Assembly: GCF_025999095.1 (NCBI RefSeq)
Contig: NZ_AP024678.1
Span: 1,705,527 to 1,769,526 of the forward strand
Length of the DNA: 64,000 nucleotides
DNA from: Thermosynechococcus sp.
GTDB taxonomy: Bacteria > Cyanobacteriota > Cyanobacteriia > Thermosynechococcales > Thermosynechococcaceae
Reading direction: 5' to 3'
A program made the position numbers and the translations under genes. Below are positions 39,046 to 49,945 of this stretch, in pieces; the stretch's first letter is position 1; each line of letters starts with the position of its first letter. The notes below the pieces were generated by a model, which was not told where the DNA came from, did no database searches, and was given only the letters and a program-made list of their open reading frames with translations.

Positions 39046-39149
39046 GGTGCTGGAGCATCACAGGCAAGCAGATGACTCGCCTAATTCTTAAGATAAACTA
39101 AAGAATTGTTCCCTTGGCTAGCAGTGTCTGCAGCTCTCCTACCGGCCTC

Positions 39150-40592
39150 TCAAACAGCGGCGTTGCCTGCTTCCTGAATCGGCACCCACTCCGTGTGGAA
39201 GGTTCCCGGCTGATCAATTCGCTCGTAGGTGTGGGCGCCAAAGAAGTCCCGCTGCGCTTGCGTCAGATTTTGCGGCAGGCGATCGCGCCGATAGCTATCG
39301 AAGTACTCCAACGACGCCCCAAAAGCCGGCACAGCAATTCCCGCACGGGTTGCCTCCACCAAAACCTCCCGCCACGCCGCCTGTTTATCAAGAACGCTCT
39401 GACGAAACTGCGGCGCCAGCAGCAAATTAGCCAGTCGCGGATTCTCGCTATAGGCCTGCTGAATCTTGCTCAAAAACCCAGCGCGAATAATGCAGCCCCC
39501 TTTCCAGATGCGGGCAATCTCACTCAGATTGAGTTGGTTTTCAAACAATTGCTGCGAGCCTTTGGCAATCAGAGCCATACCCTGGGCATAGGAGCAAACC
39601 TTTGAGCAGTAGAGGGCATCCCGAACTTTGTCAATGAACTCCTGGCAATTACCGCTAAACTGGGCCACCGGTCCGGGGAGGGCTGGGGCGGCTGCCAATC
39701 GTTCTGCCTTCATTGAGGACAGAATGCGAGCATTCACCGCCGCCGTAATTGTTGGGATTGCCACTCCCAATTCAAGGGCAGTAGCCACCGTCCAACGACC
39801 GGTTCCCTTTTGGCCCGCTGCATCTAGAATCACATCCACGAGGGGCAACTGGGTTTGCGGGTCAATGTAGGTGAAAATCTTGCTGGTAATTTCGATTAAA
39901 AACGAATTCAGTTCAGGGGTCTCGTTCCAGCCTTTGAAAACTTCATGGAGTTGTTGATGGTTGAGACCGAGGAGATTTTTCAGCAGATCATAGGCCTCGG
40001 CAATGAGTTGCATATCCCCATACTCAATGCCGTTATGCACCATCTTGACAAAGTGCCCCGCTCCTCCCGGCCCAATGTAGGTCACACAGGGGCCATCCTC
40101 CACTTGGGCGGCAATTTTGGTGAGGATGGGTTCCAGGGCCTGATAGGCCTCACGACTGCCCCCCGGCATCAGACTCGGACCATTGAGGGCCCCCTCCTCT
40201 CCACCACTGACCCCCATCCCAAAGAAGCACAGCCCCGCCGCCGCCATTTCTGCCACCCGCCGCTCCGTATCGGTGTAGAGCGAATTGCCACCGTCAATCA
40301 AAATGTCACCCGGCTCAAGAAGCGGCTTGAGTTGCTGAATCAAATCATCCACGGGCTTGCCTGCTTTGACCATTGCCAGAATCCGCCGCGGCCGTGAAAG
40401 GGAGGCGACAAATTCCTCAAGGGAATAGGTAGCCTGAAAACGACGGCCGGCAGCACGCTCAGCCATGAACGCCTGGGTGCGGGCGGGGGTGCGATTATAA
40501 ACCGCCACCGAGAATCCATGGCGCTCCACATTGAGGGCAAGGTTTTCCCCCATGACGGCAAGGCCAATAACGCCAAAATCTTGCTGTGACAT
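39150..40592 (-). CDS. gnd: 6-phosphogluconate dehydrogenase
   Basis: Oxidative pentose phosphate enzyme producing NADPH, CO2 and ribulose 5-phosphate, important for night metabolism. Motifs: GLAVMGENLALN (NADP fold), DGGNSLYTDTERR, GVSGGEEGALNGPS, FVKMVHNGIEYGDMQ (catalytic lysine) and KGTGRWT. ATG at 40592 begins MSQQDFGVIG; the frame extends seven codons further without reason. 480 residues. It lies 79 bases downstream of por on the same strand. Confidence 0.95.
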   Translation of the reverse strand: MSQQDFGVIGLAVMGENLALNVERHGFSVAVYNRTPARTQAFMAERAAGRRFQATYSLEEFVASLSRPRRILAMVKAGKPVDDLIQQLKPLLEPGDILIDGGNSLYTDTERRVAEMAAAGLCFFGMGVSGGEEGALNGPSLMPGGSREAYQALEPILTKIAAQVEDGPCVTYIGPGGAGHFVKMVHNGIEYGDMQLIAEAYDLLKNLLGLNHQQLHEVFKGWNETPELNSFLIEITSKIFTYIDPQTQLPLVDVILDAAGQKGTGRWTVATALELGVAIPTITAAVNARILSSMKAERLAAAPALPGPVAQFSGNCQEFIDKVRDALYCSKVCSYAQGMALIAKGSQQLFENQLNLSEIARIWKGGCIIRAGFLSKIQQAYSENPRLANLLLAPQFRQSVLDKQAAWREVLVEATRAGIAVPAFGASLEYFDSYRRDRLPQNLTQAQRDFFGAHTYERIDQPGTFHTEWVPIQEAGNAAV

Positions 40593-40671
40593 ACATCCGT
40601 CCTGCAATGGCAAGGATCACTTCCACCATAGCGGCAAGCTCAGCAGGAGGAATGGAAGAAGGGATTAACTT

Positions 40672-41670
<999 letters not shown>

Positions 41671-41765
41671 CTATTAATCCTGCCATAGAAGCGATCGCTC
41701 CCTAGGAACACCCCCAGGGATCATTTACAGTTACTTAATAAATAGACTCGATAGTTAATCAAGTT

Positions 41766-41794
41766 TTGTATCTGGCTCACCTCCTGCCTATGTT
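41766..41794 (+). promoter_or_regulatory. Sigma-70-type promoter for the second lipA
   Basis: TTGTAT (41766-41771), 17-bp spacer, TATGTT (41789-41794). The start site would be near 41801, leaving only about 12 bases before the ATG, a nearly leaderless mRNA, which agrees with the lack of a ribosome-binding site. Confidence 0.45.
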
Positions 41795-41812
41795 CAAGAT
41801 TAACCACACTCT

Positions 41813-42685
41813 ATGAGAGCCCCCCAACCCCTGCCGCCGTGGCTGCGCAAGCCCCTGGGCACAGCCAGCGAGATCTCCACTGTGCAGCGCCTAGTGCGTC
41901 AGTACGGAATTCACACGATTTGTGAAGAGGGGCGCTGTCCCAATCGCGGTGAGTGTTACAGCCAAAAAACCGCCACCTTTTTACTTTTGGGTGCGACTTG
42001 TACCCGTGCCTGTGCCTTTTGCCAAGTGCAGAAGGGCCAAGCTCCCGCCGCCGTGGATCCAGAGGAGCCCGCCAAAATTGCCGCTGCTGTGGCCACCTTG
42101 GGATTGCGCTATGTGGTTTTAACCTCTGTGGCTCGCGATGACTTGCCAGATCAAGGGGCGGGTCAGTTTGTGGCGACGATGCACGCGATCCGCCAGCGCT
42201 GCCCACAGACGGAAATTGAGGTGCTCACTCCCGACTTTCGCATGGACCGGGGTCGGGTGCCGCAACGGGATTGCATTGCCCAAATTGTGGCGGCACGGCC
42301 TGCCTGCTACAACCACAACCTCGAAACAGTACGGCGCTTACAGGGGCCTGTGCGACGGGGGGCGACCTATGAGAGTTCACTGCGAGTCTTAGCCACTGTC
42401 AAAGAACTCAATCCTGATATACCCACAAAGTCGGGACTAATGTTGGGCTTAGGGGAAACAGAAGCAGAGATCATCGAGACCCTAAAGGATTTGCGCAGGG
42501 TGGGGTGCGATCGCCTGACTTTGGGACAATATCTGCCCCCTTCGTTGAGTCATTTACCTGTGGTCAAGTATTGGACACCTGAAGAATTTAACACCTTGGG
42601 GAACAGTGCACGGGAATTGGGCTTTTCCCACGTGCGATCGGGCCCCCTTGTACGCAGCTCCTACCATGCGGGTGAAGCAGGCTAA
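41813..42685 (+). CDS. lipA: Lipoyl synthase (second of two)
   Basis: Second radical-SAM lipoyl synthase, 290 residues. C37, C42 and C48 (CX4CX5C) and C63, C67 and C70 (CX3CX2C) are all present, with RSSYHAGE at the end. It differs widely from the copy at 560-1465 in the middle region, so it is an old paralogue, not a recent duplication. Two lipA genes are common in cyanobacteria; the two may act on different complexes or conditions. Divergent from por. Confidence 0.92.
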   Translation: MRAPQPLPPWLRKPLGTASEISTVQRLVRQYGIHTICEEGRCPNRGECYSQKTATFLLLGATCTRACAFCQVQKGQAPAAVDPEEPAKIAAAVATLGLRYVVLTSVARDDLPDQGAGQFVATMHAIRQRCPQTEIEVLTPDFRMDRGRVPQRDCIAQIVAARPACYNHNLETVRRLQGPVRRGATYESSLRVLATVKELNPDIPTKSGLMLGLGETEAEIIETLKDLRRVGCDRLTLGQYLPPSLSHLPVVKYWTPEEFNTLGNSARELGFSHVRSGPLVRSSYHAGEAG

Positions 42686-42717
42686 ATTTTCAGTGTCAAC
42701 AAATCAAAACAAAGTAT

Positions 42718-42747
42718 TTGACAAATTGAAATGGAAGCCCTTAGGAT
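42718..42747 (+). promoter_or_regulatory. Promoter candidate for the porin gene
   Basis: Perfect TTGACA (42718-42723), 18-bp spacer, TAGGAT (42742-42747). The predicted start near 42755 gives a leader of about 120 bases. Strong expression would suit a major porin. Confidence 0.5.
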
Positions 42748-42873
42748 CTATCGGAACTTGCATAATCGGCTTGCAGCAGATTTAAGCCGTATTGTGTAAG
42801 CTAAGTACTAGGGGCAGCAAAATGAGCTGATCGCTCTGCTGAACCCAAATGCTCGTGAGTGAGGAGTAACATC

Positions 42874-44631
42874 GTGAAAAAGACTTACCTGTTAGCGGGT
42901 AGCTTGAGCCTACTGAGTGTGGTTGCAGGGGCTAATATTGCTACCGCCAATGAGCCTGCCAGCTTTGAAAACCCGATTACTGCTGAACCACAAAATCTCC
43001 AAGTCTCTGAAGCGGTGCCTGCTGCCAACCCTATGGCAGACGCTTCTAGCACCGTTACCTCTGTTAGTGAGCTTCTTGCCAACGAAGAATCCATGGGGCA
43101 GGTCACCTCTGTTTCTCAGCTCTCTGATGTCCGCCCCACTGACTGGGCCTACCAAGCCTTGGCTTCGCTAGTAGAGAAGTATGGCTGTATTGCTGGTTAC
43201 CCTGATGGCACCTTCCGAGGCAATCGTGCAGCCACCCGCTATGAGATGGCAGCAGCCTTGAACGCGTGCCTCGATGTGATTAGCGATCGCTTTGCCACCA
43301 AGGAGGACTTGGCCACTCTGCAAAAACTGATGGACGAGTTCAAAGCAGAGTTGGCGACCCTGCGCGGTCGGGTAGACAAGCTGGAAGCCCGCACGGCCCA
43401 GCTAGAGGCCCAGCAATTTTCCACAACCACAAAACTGACAGGAACGGCAGTGATGTCCGTTCAGTATGGTGGCCGCCCCAGTAGCCCGAATCCATCTATT
43501 GCTGGTAACGCTGTGGCTGCTCCTGGCCGAACAAATCCCACGGTCATTGCTGGGGTTTTGCTGAACCTGAATACCAGCTTCACGGGCACCGACCTACTGC
43601 AAACTACCCTCTCTACGGGCAATAACGGCCGCGATGCCATTAGCACCTATGGCTTGGGTCTCCAGCAAGCCACAACATTAGGTATTCCTGCTGATGTTTT
43701 CACAGCCCCACTGCCCTACTTTAGCCCGAGTCAATATTTCTGGTCTGGTATTGGTCCAGGCGTTAACCTATACCGCCTTGCCTATAGCTTTAAGCCCATT
43801 AAGGACATTACCATTACCGCCGGCCCTCAATTCTATCCCAGTGACATTATTGACACCAATAGCTGGGCAAACTCCCCCGCCAGTGACTTTGGGACCTACT
43901 TTTTCCTGAATAACCCCTTTATTGTCCCCTATGCCATGAACTTCCTAGGGGGAGCTGGTGCCGCCATCCAATGGAATCCCAAGGAAGGTCCCTTTACGGT
44001 GCGGGCATTGTATGTTGCCGCAGAGGCAGGACGGGCGGCAGCCGGGATTGCTCCCCCAAGCCCAGGGGGTGGCTTTGGTGGCGATCCCTTCCAAGCCTCG
44101 TTAGAGCTGGAGTATGCCAACAAATTTGGTGGTGGTAAAAACAGCTACGCCGTCAAACTTCAGGGCACCTACTCCAAGACCTACGGCATTGAGGCCCAAG
44201 CTGGCGGCATTAACTTTGAGCTCAACCTTGGTCGTTTGGGTATCTTTGGCCGCGCCGGGGTGGCAGGCATTCCTAATACTTACTTCCCACAGGTTTCGCC
44301 CCTACCCTTCTCCTTCTTCGGCTTGCCAGCGGCAGGTATGATGGCCTACAACTTCATGGCTGGCATTGGCTACAAAGACTTGCTGGTGCCGGGGTCAGTG
44401 TTAGCTGCTGCTGCGGGAGCACCCTTTATTAACAGTGCCCCCGCTGCTGGCGCCATCAACAATGCCAATCAAGTGAATGTGGAGGCCTTCTACAAATTCC
44501 CCATCAGTGATAACATCAGCATCACGCCCATCTTCACGGCCATCATTAACCCCAACAATACTAACGGTGGCGGCCTCATTTCCGGCCAGCCCATTCTTCA
44601 AGGGGTGATTCGCACCACCTTTACGTTCTAA
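42874..44631 (+). CDS. Outer-membrane porin with SLH domain (iron-uptake porin type)
   Basis: Major cyanobacterial outer-membrane channel of the SomA/iron-uptake porin type. Signal peptide in the first 27 residues (cleavage near NIATANE), SLH domain at about 88-140 (LSDVRPTDWAYQALASLV, GYPDGTFRGNRAATRYEMA), which binds the peptidoglycan-linked polysaccharide, coiled coil (about 145-185) and a C-terminal beta-barrel (OprB-like) ending in TFTF with the expected terminal Phe. GTG at 42874 is the start: GAGGAG is seven bases upstream and the signal peptide begins there. 585 residues. Confidence 0.9.
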   Translation: MKKTYLLAGSLSLLSVVAGANIATANEPASFENPITAEPQNLQVSEAVPAANPMADASSTVTSVSELLANEESMGQVTSVSQLSDVRPTDWAYQALASLVEKYGCIAGYPDGTFRGNRAATRYEMAAALNACLDVISDRFATKEDLATLQKLMDEFKAELATLRGRVDKLEARTAQLEAQQFSTTTKLTGTAVMSVQYGGRPSSPNPSIAGNAVAAPGRTNPTVIAGVLLNLNTSFTGTDLLQTTLSTGNNGRDAISTYGLGLQQATTLGIPADVFTAPLPYFSPSQYFWSGIGPGVNLYRLAYSFKPIKDITITAGPQFYPSDIIDTNSWANSPASDFGTYFFLNNPFIVPYAMNFLGGAGAAIQWNPKEGPFTVRALYVAAEAGRAAAGIAPPSPGGGFGGDPFQASLELEYANKFGGGKNSYAVKLQGTYSKTYGIEAQAGGINFELNLGRLGIFGRAGVAGIPNTYFPQVSPLPFSFFGLPAAGMMAYNFMAGIGYKDLLVPGSVLAAAAGAPFINSAPAAGAINNANQVNVEAFYKFPISDNISITPIFTAIINPNNTNGGGLISGQPILQGVIRTTFTF

Positions 44632-44660
44632 GGCGGCGAAGTTTACCTTCAGCTCTTTCC

Positions 44661-44688
44661 CCTCTCCCCTATGGGGAGGGGCTTTTTT
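44661..44688 (+). terminator. Rho-independent terminator after the porin gene
   Basis: Nine-bp stem (44661-44669 with 44673-44681, loop TAT; one G-T pair) followed by C and six T. It lies 30 bases after the porin stop. Confidence 0.85.
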
Positions 44689-44784
44689 ATGGGTTTTATT
44701 TTTTCCAGGGCTGTTTACTTGCCGTTGTCAAAGTCATTAACTTTTCTGAAGTCTTCTTTCATCTTTTGGCCAGCACTGGTTAAA

Positions 44785-44790
44785 TATAAT
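44785..44790 (+). promoter_or_regulatory. Candidate -10 box of the pix operon
   Basis: Perfect TATAAT between the porin terminator and pixG. No good -35 lies 16-18 bases upstream, so an activator may be needed. The start site would be near 44797, about 70 bases before the pixG ATG. Confidence 0.4.
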
Positions 44791-44868
44791 TTCATTATCC
44801 GGTAATCGTTGGCTGTTGCTGAAGCTCAGCAAGACCTCGGTGGACTTCGGCGAACGGAGATTGATCTA

Positions 44869-46101
44869 ATGGCATCAGATTCTGGTTTGCGTGGCGGGGG
44901 AACATTGGAATCTACAGAAACACTTCAGCCTGAGGAATTGCTTCAGCAACTGAGTACCTCAGGGGGCACCGGTTGCTTTAAGGTCAGCGTTGAAGGCCAG
45001 CAGTGGTTTCTTTACTTTGATCGCGGGGATATTGTTTATGCTACCCATACCATTGAGCCGGGCGATCGCTTTGAACGACATTTGCGGCAACTGAGCTACA
45101 GCGTCCCTGCCCTGGATCGTCAATTGCGAGCCCAGGTACGCCAACAATGGGAGCAGGCCAATACCCCCACCCCTATTTATGAATATGAGAGTTTGCGCTG
45201 GTTGCTTACCGAAAAGATCATTACCCCAGCGCAGTTTTCCCAGTTGGTGGAGGGGTTCATTCTTGAAGTCCTGGAGTCCTTTCTCTATCTCAAACGGGGT
45301 CATCACCAGCTAGTGCCCTACATTGAGGTCCCAATTGTGAGTCGCTTTGAGGCCAACCGCCTGATTCAGGCCTGTAAGGGGCGAATTCAGGAGTGGTTGA
45401 GCCTTGGCCACAAAATTGTCTCGCCCTTTCAGCGCCCCTACTTTTTTAGTAGTGCCCAAGTGAACTTAACGCCTGAGCAGCAGCAACGTTTGGGCTCTCT
45501 ATTGCGGGGCTTTAGCTTTCGCCACTTGGCAGTGCTGCTGAATCAAAATGAAGTGACGCTGGTGCGGAGCCTCTTGCCCTTAATTGATAAAGGAGCGGTG
45601 GTGGTTCGGGAACCCCAACATCCCTTTGACTTACTGCCCAATTTTGATCTCAGTTTGTGGCAGGAAACCACACCCGCTGTTGTTGAGGACAGTGGCGACA
45701 CAGGGAGTGGCTTTTTTACCTCCCAAGTTGCGAATCGCACCTATCGCATTGTCTGCATCGACGATAGTCCAACGATCCTCAATGAAATGAAGCGGTTTTT
45801 AGCCGATGATGCCTTTGAGGTAATTGCCCTCAACGATTCCGTAAAAGCCCTGATGGAGGTGATGCGTCTCAACCCCGATCTCATTCTTTTGGATGTGGGG
45901 ATGCCCAATATTGACGGTTATAAGTTTTGTAAAGTCATCCGCAACCATGAACGCCTGAGGTCAGTACCGGTAATTATGGTTACAGGTAACACAGGGCTCA
46001 TTGACCGGGCAAAAGCCCGTCTTGTGGGGGCGACGGATTACATGACGAAGCCCTTTACCCAGGCAGAACTCTTGAAAATGGTGTTTCAATACTTGACCTA
46101 G
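44869..46101 (+). CDS. pixG: PixG-type PATAN-receiver response regulator
   Basis: First gene of the phototaxis operon. The N-terminal 270 residues are the PATAN/DUF4388-like region of PatA-type regulators; the C-terminal CheY-like receiver (about 285-410) has CIDDSPT, phospho-acceptor in LILLDVGMPNIDGY and KPF. In Synechocystis the PixG/PilG class links Che signals to pilus motors. ATG at 44869 has GGAGA seven bases upstream; a TTG at 44809 would add 20 residues. pixH follows after 90 bases with a possible separate promoter. Confidence 0.88.
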   Translation: MASDSGLRGGGTLESTETLQPEELLQQLSTSGGTGCFKVSVEGQQWFLYFDRGDIVYATHTIEPGDRFERHLRQLSYSVPALDRQLRAQVRQQWEQANTPTPIYEYESLRWLLTEKIITPAQFSQLVEGFILEVLESFLYLKRGHHQLVPYIEVPIVSRFEANRLIQACKGRIQEWLSLGHKIVSPFQRPYFFSSAQVNLTPEQQQRLGSLLRGFSFRHLAVLLNQNEVTLVRSLLPLIDKGAVVVREPQHPFDLLPNFDLSLWQETTPAVVEDSGDTGSGFFTSQVANRTYRIVCIDDSPTILNEMKRFLADDAFEVIALNDSVKALMEVMRLNPDLILLDVGMPNIDGYKFCKVIRNHERLRSVPVIMVTGNTGLIDRAKARLVGATDYMTKPFTQAELLKMVFQYLT

Positions 46102-46137
46102 GGGCAGGCAAGGGGTGGGGGATGGCAGTATATTGAC

Positions 46138-46171
46138 AATGGTTAATTCTTTACAATGATTGATTCTTTAC
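46138..46171 (+). repeat. 17-bp tandem repeat before pixH
   Basis: AATGGTTAATTCTTTAC and AATGATTGATTCTTTAC stand head to tail (15 of 17 bases alike). A perfect TTGACA at 46133-46138 abuts the first copy, and TACAAT spans the junction of the two copies but only 13 bases away. It may be a regulated internal promoter or a plain duplication. Confidence 0.6.
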
Positions 46172-46191
46172 ATTGAGATTGGGGAGATGAC

Positions 46192-46554
46192 ATGACGACG
46201 GTCTTAGTAGTGGAAGATACCCCTTCAGAAATGGCACTGATTACCTCGTTTCTCCAGGAGTCTGGCTATAGGGTGATTGCAGCCAGCGATGCCAAGGAGG
46301 CGCTGGAGAAAATAGCTCAATATAAGCCCGATGTGGTAGTTACGGATGTGGTGATGCCAGGGATGAGCGGCTTTGAACTCTGTCGCAGTCTCAAGAAAAA
46401 CCCGGAAACGGAAAAGCTTCCCATTGTTGTCTGCACGTCCAAAAACCAAGAGCTAGACCGTCTTTGGGCAATGAAGCAGGGGGCCGATGCCTATGTAACC
46501 AAGCCCTTTAGCCGTGAGGATCTGGTGCGGGCGTTGAAGTCGGTGGTGCTGTAG
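46192..46554 (+). CDS. pixH: CheY-like response regulator PixH
   Basis: Single receiver domain of 120 residues: VVEDTPSE acidic pocket, phospho-acceptor in VVVTDVVMPGMSGFE, and KPFSRED. Expected to take phosphate from the PixL kinase and act with PixG on pilus motility. Two bases separate its stop from the pixI start. Confidence 0.93.
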   Translation: MTTVLVVEDTPSEMALITSFLQESGYRVIAASDAKEALEKIAQYKPDVVVTDVVMPGMSGFELCRSLKKNPETEKLPIVVCTSKNQELDRLWAMKQGADAYVTKPFSREDLVRALKSVVL

Positions 46555-46556
46555 CC

Positions 46557-47099
46557 ATGCTGGCAGGGGTGCCTTGGGTGAACAGGGAGGAAGGGAGAGG
46601 CGATCGCTCCCAAGGAGCGCCCTACCTGCGCTTACTGGTGCACGAGCAGTGCACAGCACTGCTGCCGATGACTGAGATTCAGCAGGTGTTGGTGCTTCTA
46701 CCGCAGCAACTCACGGCAATTCCCAATATGCCTGCCATGGTCATGGGCCTGCTCAACTTTCGTAACCGCATTGTCTGGGTGCTAGATTTAGCCCAGCTCC
46801 TGAACCTAGAGCCCCTGCCTTTAGAGAGGTCTCTAGTCACGATCGCCCTGTTGCAAACTCCCAAGGGAGATCTAGGATTGGCCCTGCGACAAGTACGGGG
46901 CATCGTCCGCCTTCCTCAGGAAGCAATTCAGTCGCCTGTGGGCACCGTGAATGCGGCGTTGGTTCCTTACCTCAAAGGCTGCTGTCATCTGGGGGCGGAG
47001 ATACTATTTATCCTGGACGGGGCAGCGATTGCCGAGGGCGCGCTGAAAGCCATTGCCAAAGGGTCTGACGCCGGTGTGCCTGCTGTTGATGTTGGATAG
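46557..47099 (+). CDS. pixI: CheW-like adaptor PixI
   Basis: CheW domain (about 20-165 of 180 residues) with VLVLLPQQLTAIPNMPAMVMGLLNFRN and IVWVLDLAQLLNL, coupling the PixJ receptor to the PixL kinase. It follows pixH after two bases and precedes pixJ by about 30, so it is part of the same transcript. Confidence 0.9.
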   Translation: MLAGVPWVNREEGRGDRSQGAPYLRLLVHEQCTALLPMTEIQQVLVLLPQQLTAIPNMPAMVMGLLNFRNRIVWVLDLAQLLNLEPLPLERSLVTIALLQTPKGDLGLALRQVRGIVRLPQEAIQSPVGTVNAALVPYLKGCCHLGAEILFILDGAAIAEGALKAIAKGSDAGVPAVDVG

Positions 47100-47132
47100 G
47101 TTTGCTATTGATGATCTTAGGATGTGTCAACC

Positions 47133-49943
47133 ATGACTAGTGCCAAGCCCCCTATTGATATTCCCCCCTTACCCCCCTCGGTATTGAATTACCAACTGCC
47201 TCCCCTAGAGGAGAAGAAAGCCACCACTAACGGTAAATCCCTTGGACAGCCGTTGCCGCCGCCCCCGCCACGCCGCAAATTTTGGGGGCTACGTCCAAAA
47301 CTGATTACCAGTGCTCTTGCCCTAGCAACCCTGCCCATAATTGGCGTCGGCCTAGTGGCCAATCAGGTCGCCCGTCAACAGTTGATGCAGCAGGTCCTGG
47401 GACGCCAACAACAGCAGACAAGGTCTGCCGTCCTTTGGTTTAATCAGTATCTTGCTCAGAGGCAGGGGGATGCACAGGCTTTAGCCTCTGTTTTGACGAG
47501 TCGCTACAGCGGTGAAATGCAGCGGCGCGATCGCGCCCAACTACAAGCCCTCCTAGATCAATTTTTGGCGGCCTACACAGCCTACGACAGTGCGGGGATC
47601 ATTGCCAATGATGGTCGCGGAACAGTGATTGCCCAATCCTCAGAGGGCAACCGGCTTGCCAACAATATTCTCCAAAATCAGGAGTACTTTAAGCTGGCCA
47701 TCCAAACTCGCGGCCCCGTTTTAACCGTTGAGCCGACCCTATCGCTGCCGGATCGCCCCCTAGGCATGTTTGCGGCGGTGCCCCTCATTAATCGGCAAAA
47801 TCAGCAAATTATGGCGGTGCTGCGATTGCGGATCCCCAGAAGCAGCATTCACGAAGCTCTTAACATTTATGAGCGGCAGAACGAGAATTTTTATCTTGTA
47901 GAGCCGCGGGGAACAATCTTTGCTTCCTCCGTCTTAGGGGTGCAAGGCAAACCCCTGGCGGAGGTCTTCCCCAAACTGGCTCAAGCGCAGAAAAATAGCC
48001 CAGCCGGTACGCTCCCAGAACAACCTGGTCCCGATGGCAAGGCTCAACTTCTCGCTTACAGCAGTATTTCACAACCCTTTAGCTCATTTGTTTTGACTCT
48101 CAACCAAGACTATGCCTTCAGACCGCTGCAAAACCTGACCTGGACGCTGGTATTAGGGTTGGGGGTCACAACAGTTGTGACGGGGGCACTTGTTATTTAT
48201 CTGAGCGATCGCGGCATTCAACCACTGCTGCGGGCCACCAAGGCAGTGACAAAAATTGGTGCCGGAGATCTCCAGACCCGCTTACCGGTGGAGGGGGAGG
48301 ATGAGTTGGCCACCCTGAGCCAGACCATCAATCAAATGGCAGAGCAGTTGGAGCAGTCCCTTGCGCAGACCCAACTGGCGGCCCGGCGCGCTGAGCAATT
48401 GCGCGATAGTATCTTGCGTTTAACTCAATGCAGCGATCGCCAGGAGATTCTCAATTGCCTGGTCAGTGATGGTCGCCAACTATTGGAGTGCGATCGCGTG
48501 ATCTTCTATGAATTTGATGAGAACTATGTGGGCAAGGTTGTTGCGGAATCCGTGGGCGCAGGCTGGCCCCCAGCCCTCGAACAGGTCATTGATGACCCCT
48601 GTTTCCGGCAAAATTGGGTAGAAGCTTACACCAAGGGGCGGATACAAGCCACAACCGATATTTTCAATGCCGGTTTGACGGAGTGTCACCTCAAACAACT
48701 CGCTCCCCTCAAGGTGCGAGCCAACCTAGTTGTTCCCTTAGTCGTCAACCAAAAACTGGTAGGGCTATTAATTGCCCACCAGTGCAGCGGGCCACGCCAA
48801 TGGCAAGCGCCTGAAATTGATGCCGTCGTCCAGTTAGTCAACCAAGCAGGATTGGTACTGGAGCGCAAGCAATTCCTTGAGCAGGTCACCGCTGCCCAAA
48901 AAGAAGCAGAACGCCTTGCTCAGGAGCAACAGCAGCGCACTGAGCGCATCCAAACGCAGTTAATCAACCTACTCACCGAAGTGGAGGCTGCTTCCCAGGG
49001 AGATTTAACGGTACGGGCAGACATCACTGCTGATGAAATTGGGACCGTGGCCGATATTTTCAACTCCCTCATTGAAAGTCTGCGGGATGTGGTCATGGAA
49101 GTGAAAGCCACCACAGAGAAAGTGAACACAGCCCTTTTGGCCGATGAGGCAGCCATGACAGAATTGGCCCAAGAATCACTGCGCCAAGCCAAGAAGGTGA
49201 AGCGGATGCTAGAAGCGGTGGAGGCAATGTCAATCTCCATTGAATCTGTGGCCAACAGCGCTAACGAGGCGGCAGCAGTGGCGCGCAAAGCCTCCGAGCG
49301 AGCAGTCACCAGTGGTGAAACGATGGATGCCACCGTTGAGAGTATCCTTCACCTGCGGGAAACCGTCGCAGAAACTGCCAAAAAGGTGAAGCGGTTGGGG
49401 GAAGCTTCACAGCAGATTTCCAAAGTGATCTCGCTCATTAACCAGATTGCCCTGCAAACTAACCTGTTGGCCATTAATGCCAGCATTGAAGCCGCCCGCG
49501 CGGGGGAAGAGGGCCGTGGCTTTGCTGTGGTGGCAGAGGAAGTCGGGGAATTGGCAGCGCGCTCAGCGGCAGCCACCCGCGAAATTGAGCAAATCGTCGA
49601 AACGATTCAGCAGGAAACCCAAGAAGTGGTCAGTGCCATGGAAACAGGGACAGCGCAGGTGGTCGAAGGCACTCGCTTTGTGGAAACGGCCAAGGACAAC
49701 CTCAAGGAAATTGTGCAGGTGTCGCAGCACATTGATGAACTGGTGCAGTCCATTTCCCAAGCCACCGTTTCCCAGGCCCGCACAGCCAATACAGTAAATA
49801 CCCTGATGCGCGATTTTGCCAAGGTCTCGGAGGAGATCTCCGCCACCTCCAAACAGATTTCTGAGTCTCTCCAAAGCACTGTGGATCGGGCTCAGGAGCT
49901 ACAAAATTCTGTCAACATCTTTAAGGTGACTGCTCAGGGATAA
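47133..49943 (+). CDS. pixJ: Phototaxis cyanobacteriochrome receptor PixJ
   Basis: Light-sensing chemoreceptor. From ATG 47133: Pro-rich N-terminus, helix 57-77, dCache-like extracytoplasmic domain (80-330), helix 338-357, HAMP (358-411), one bilin-binding GAF (425-575), a second HAMP-like segment (600-660) and the methyl-accepting signalling hairpin (660-935). The GAF has DPCF (C490) and ECH (C518), the two-cysteine pair of blue/green DXCF cyanobacteriochromes; in T. elongatus TePixJ these are C494 and C522 and bind phycoviolobilin. AGGA lies ten bases before the ATG; a GTG at 47124 would move the numbers to C493 and C521, even nearer the published ones. Confidence 0.94.
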   Translation: MTSAKPPIDIPPLPPSVLNYQLPPLEEKKATTNGKSLGQPLPPPPPRRKFWGLRPKLITSALALATLPIIGVGLVANQVARQQLMQQVLGRQQQQTRSAVLWFNQYLAQRQGDAQALASVLTSRYSGEMQRRDRAQLQALLDQFLAAYTAYDSAGIIANDGRGTVIAQSSEGNRLANNILQNQEYFKLAIQTRGPVLTVEPTLSLPDRPLGMFAAVPLINRQNQQIMAVLRLRIPRSSIHEALNIYERQNENFYLVEPRGTIFASSVLGVQGKPLAEVFPKLAQAQKNSPAGTLPEQPGPDGKAQLLAYSSISQPFSSFVLTLNQDYAFRPLQNLTWTLVLGLGVTTVVTGALVIYLSDRGIQPLLRATKAVTKIGAGDLQTRLPVEGEDELATLSQTINQMAEQLEQSLAQTQLAARRAEQLRDSILRLTQCSDRQEILNCLVSDGRQLLECDRVIFYEFDENYVGKVVAESVGAGWPPALEQVIDDPCFRQNWVEAYTKGRIQATTDIFNAGLTECHLKQLAPLKVRANLVVPLVVNQKLVGLLIAHQCSGPRQWQAPEIDAVVQLVNQAGLVLERKQFLEQVTAAQKEAERLAQEQQQRTERIQTQLINLLTEVEAASQGDLTVRADITADEIGTVADIFNSLIESLRDVVMEVKATTEKVNTALLADEAAMTELAQESLRQAKKVKRMLEAVEAMSISIESVANSANEAAAVARKASERAVTSGETMDATVESILHLRETVAETAKKVKRLGEASQQISKVISLINQIALQTNLLAINASIEAARAGEEGRGFAVVAEEVGELAARSAAATREIEQIVETIQQETQEVVSAMETGTAQVVEGTRFVETAKDNLKEIVQVSQHIDELVQSISQATVSQARTANTVNTLMRDFAKVSEEISATSKQISESLQSTVDRAQELQNSVNIFKVTAQG

Positions 49944-49945
49944 CC

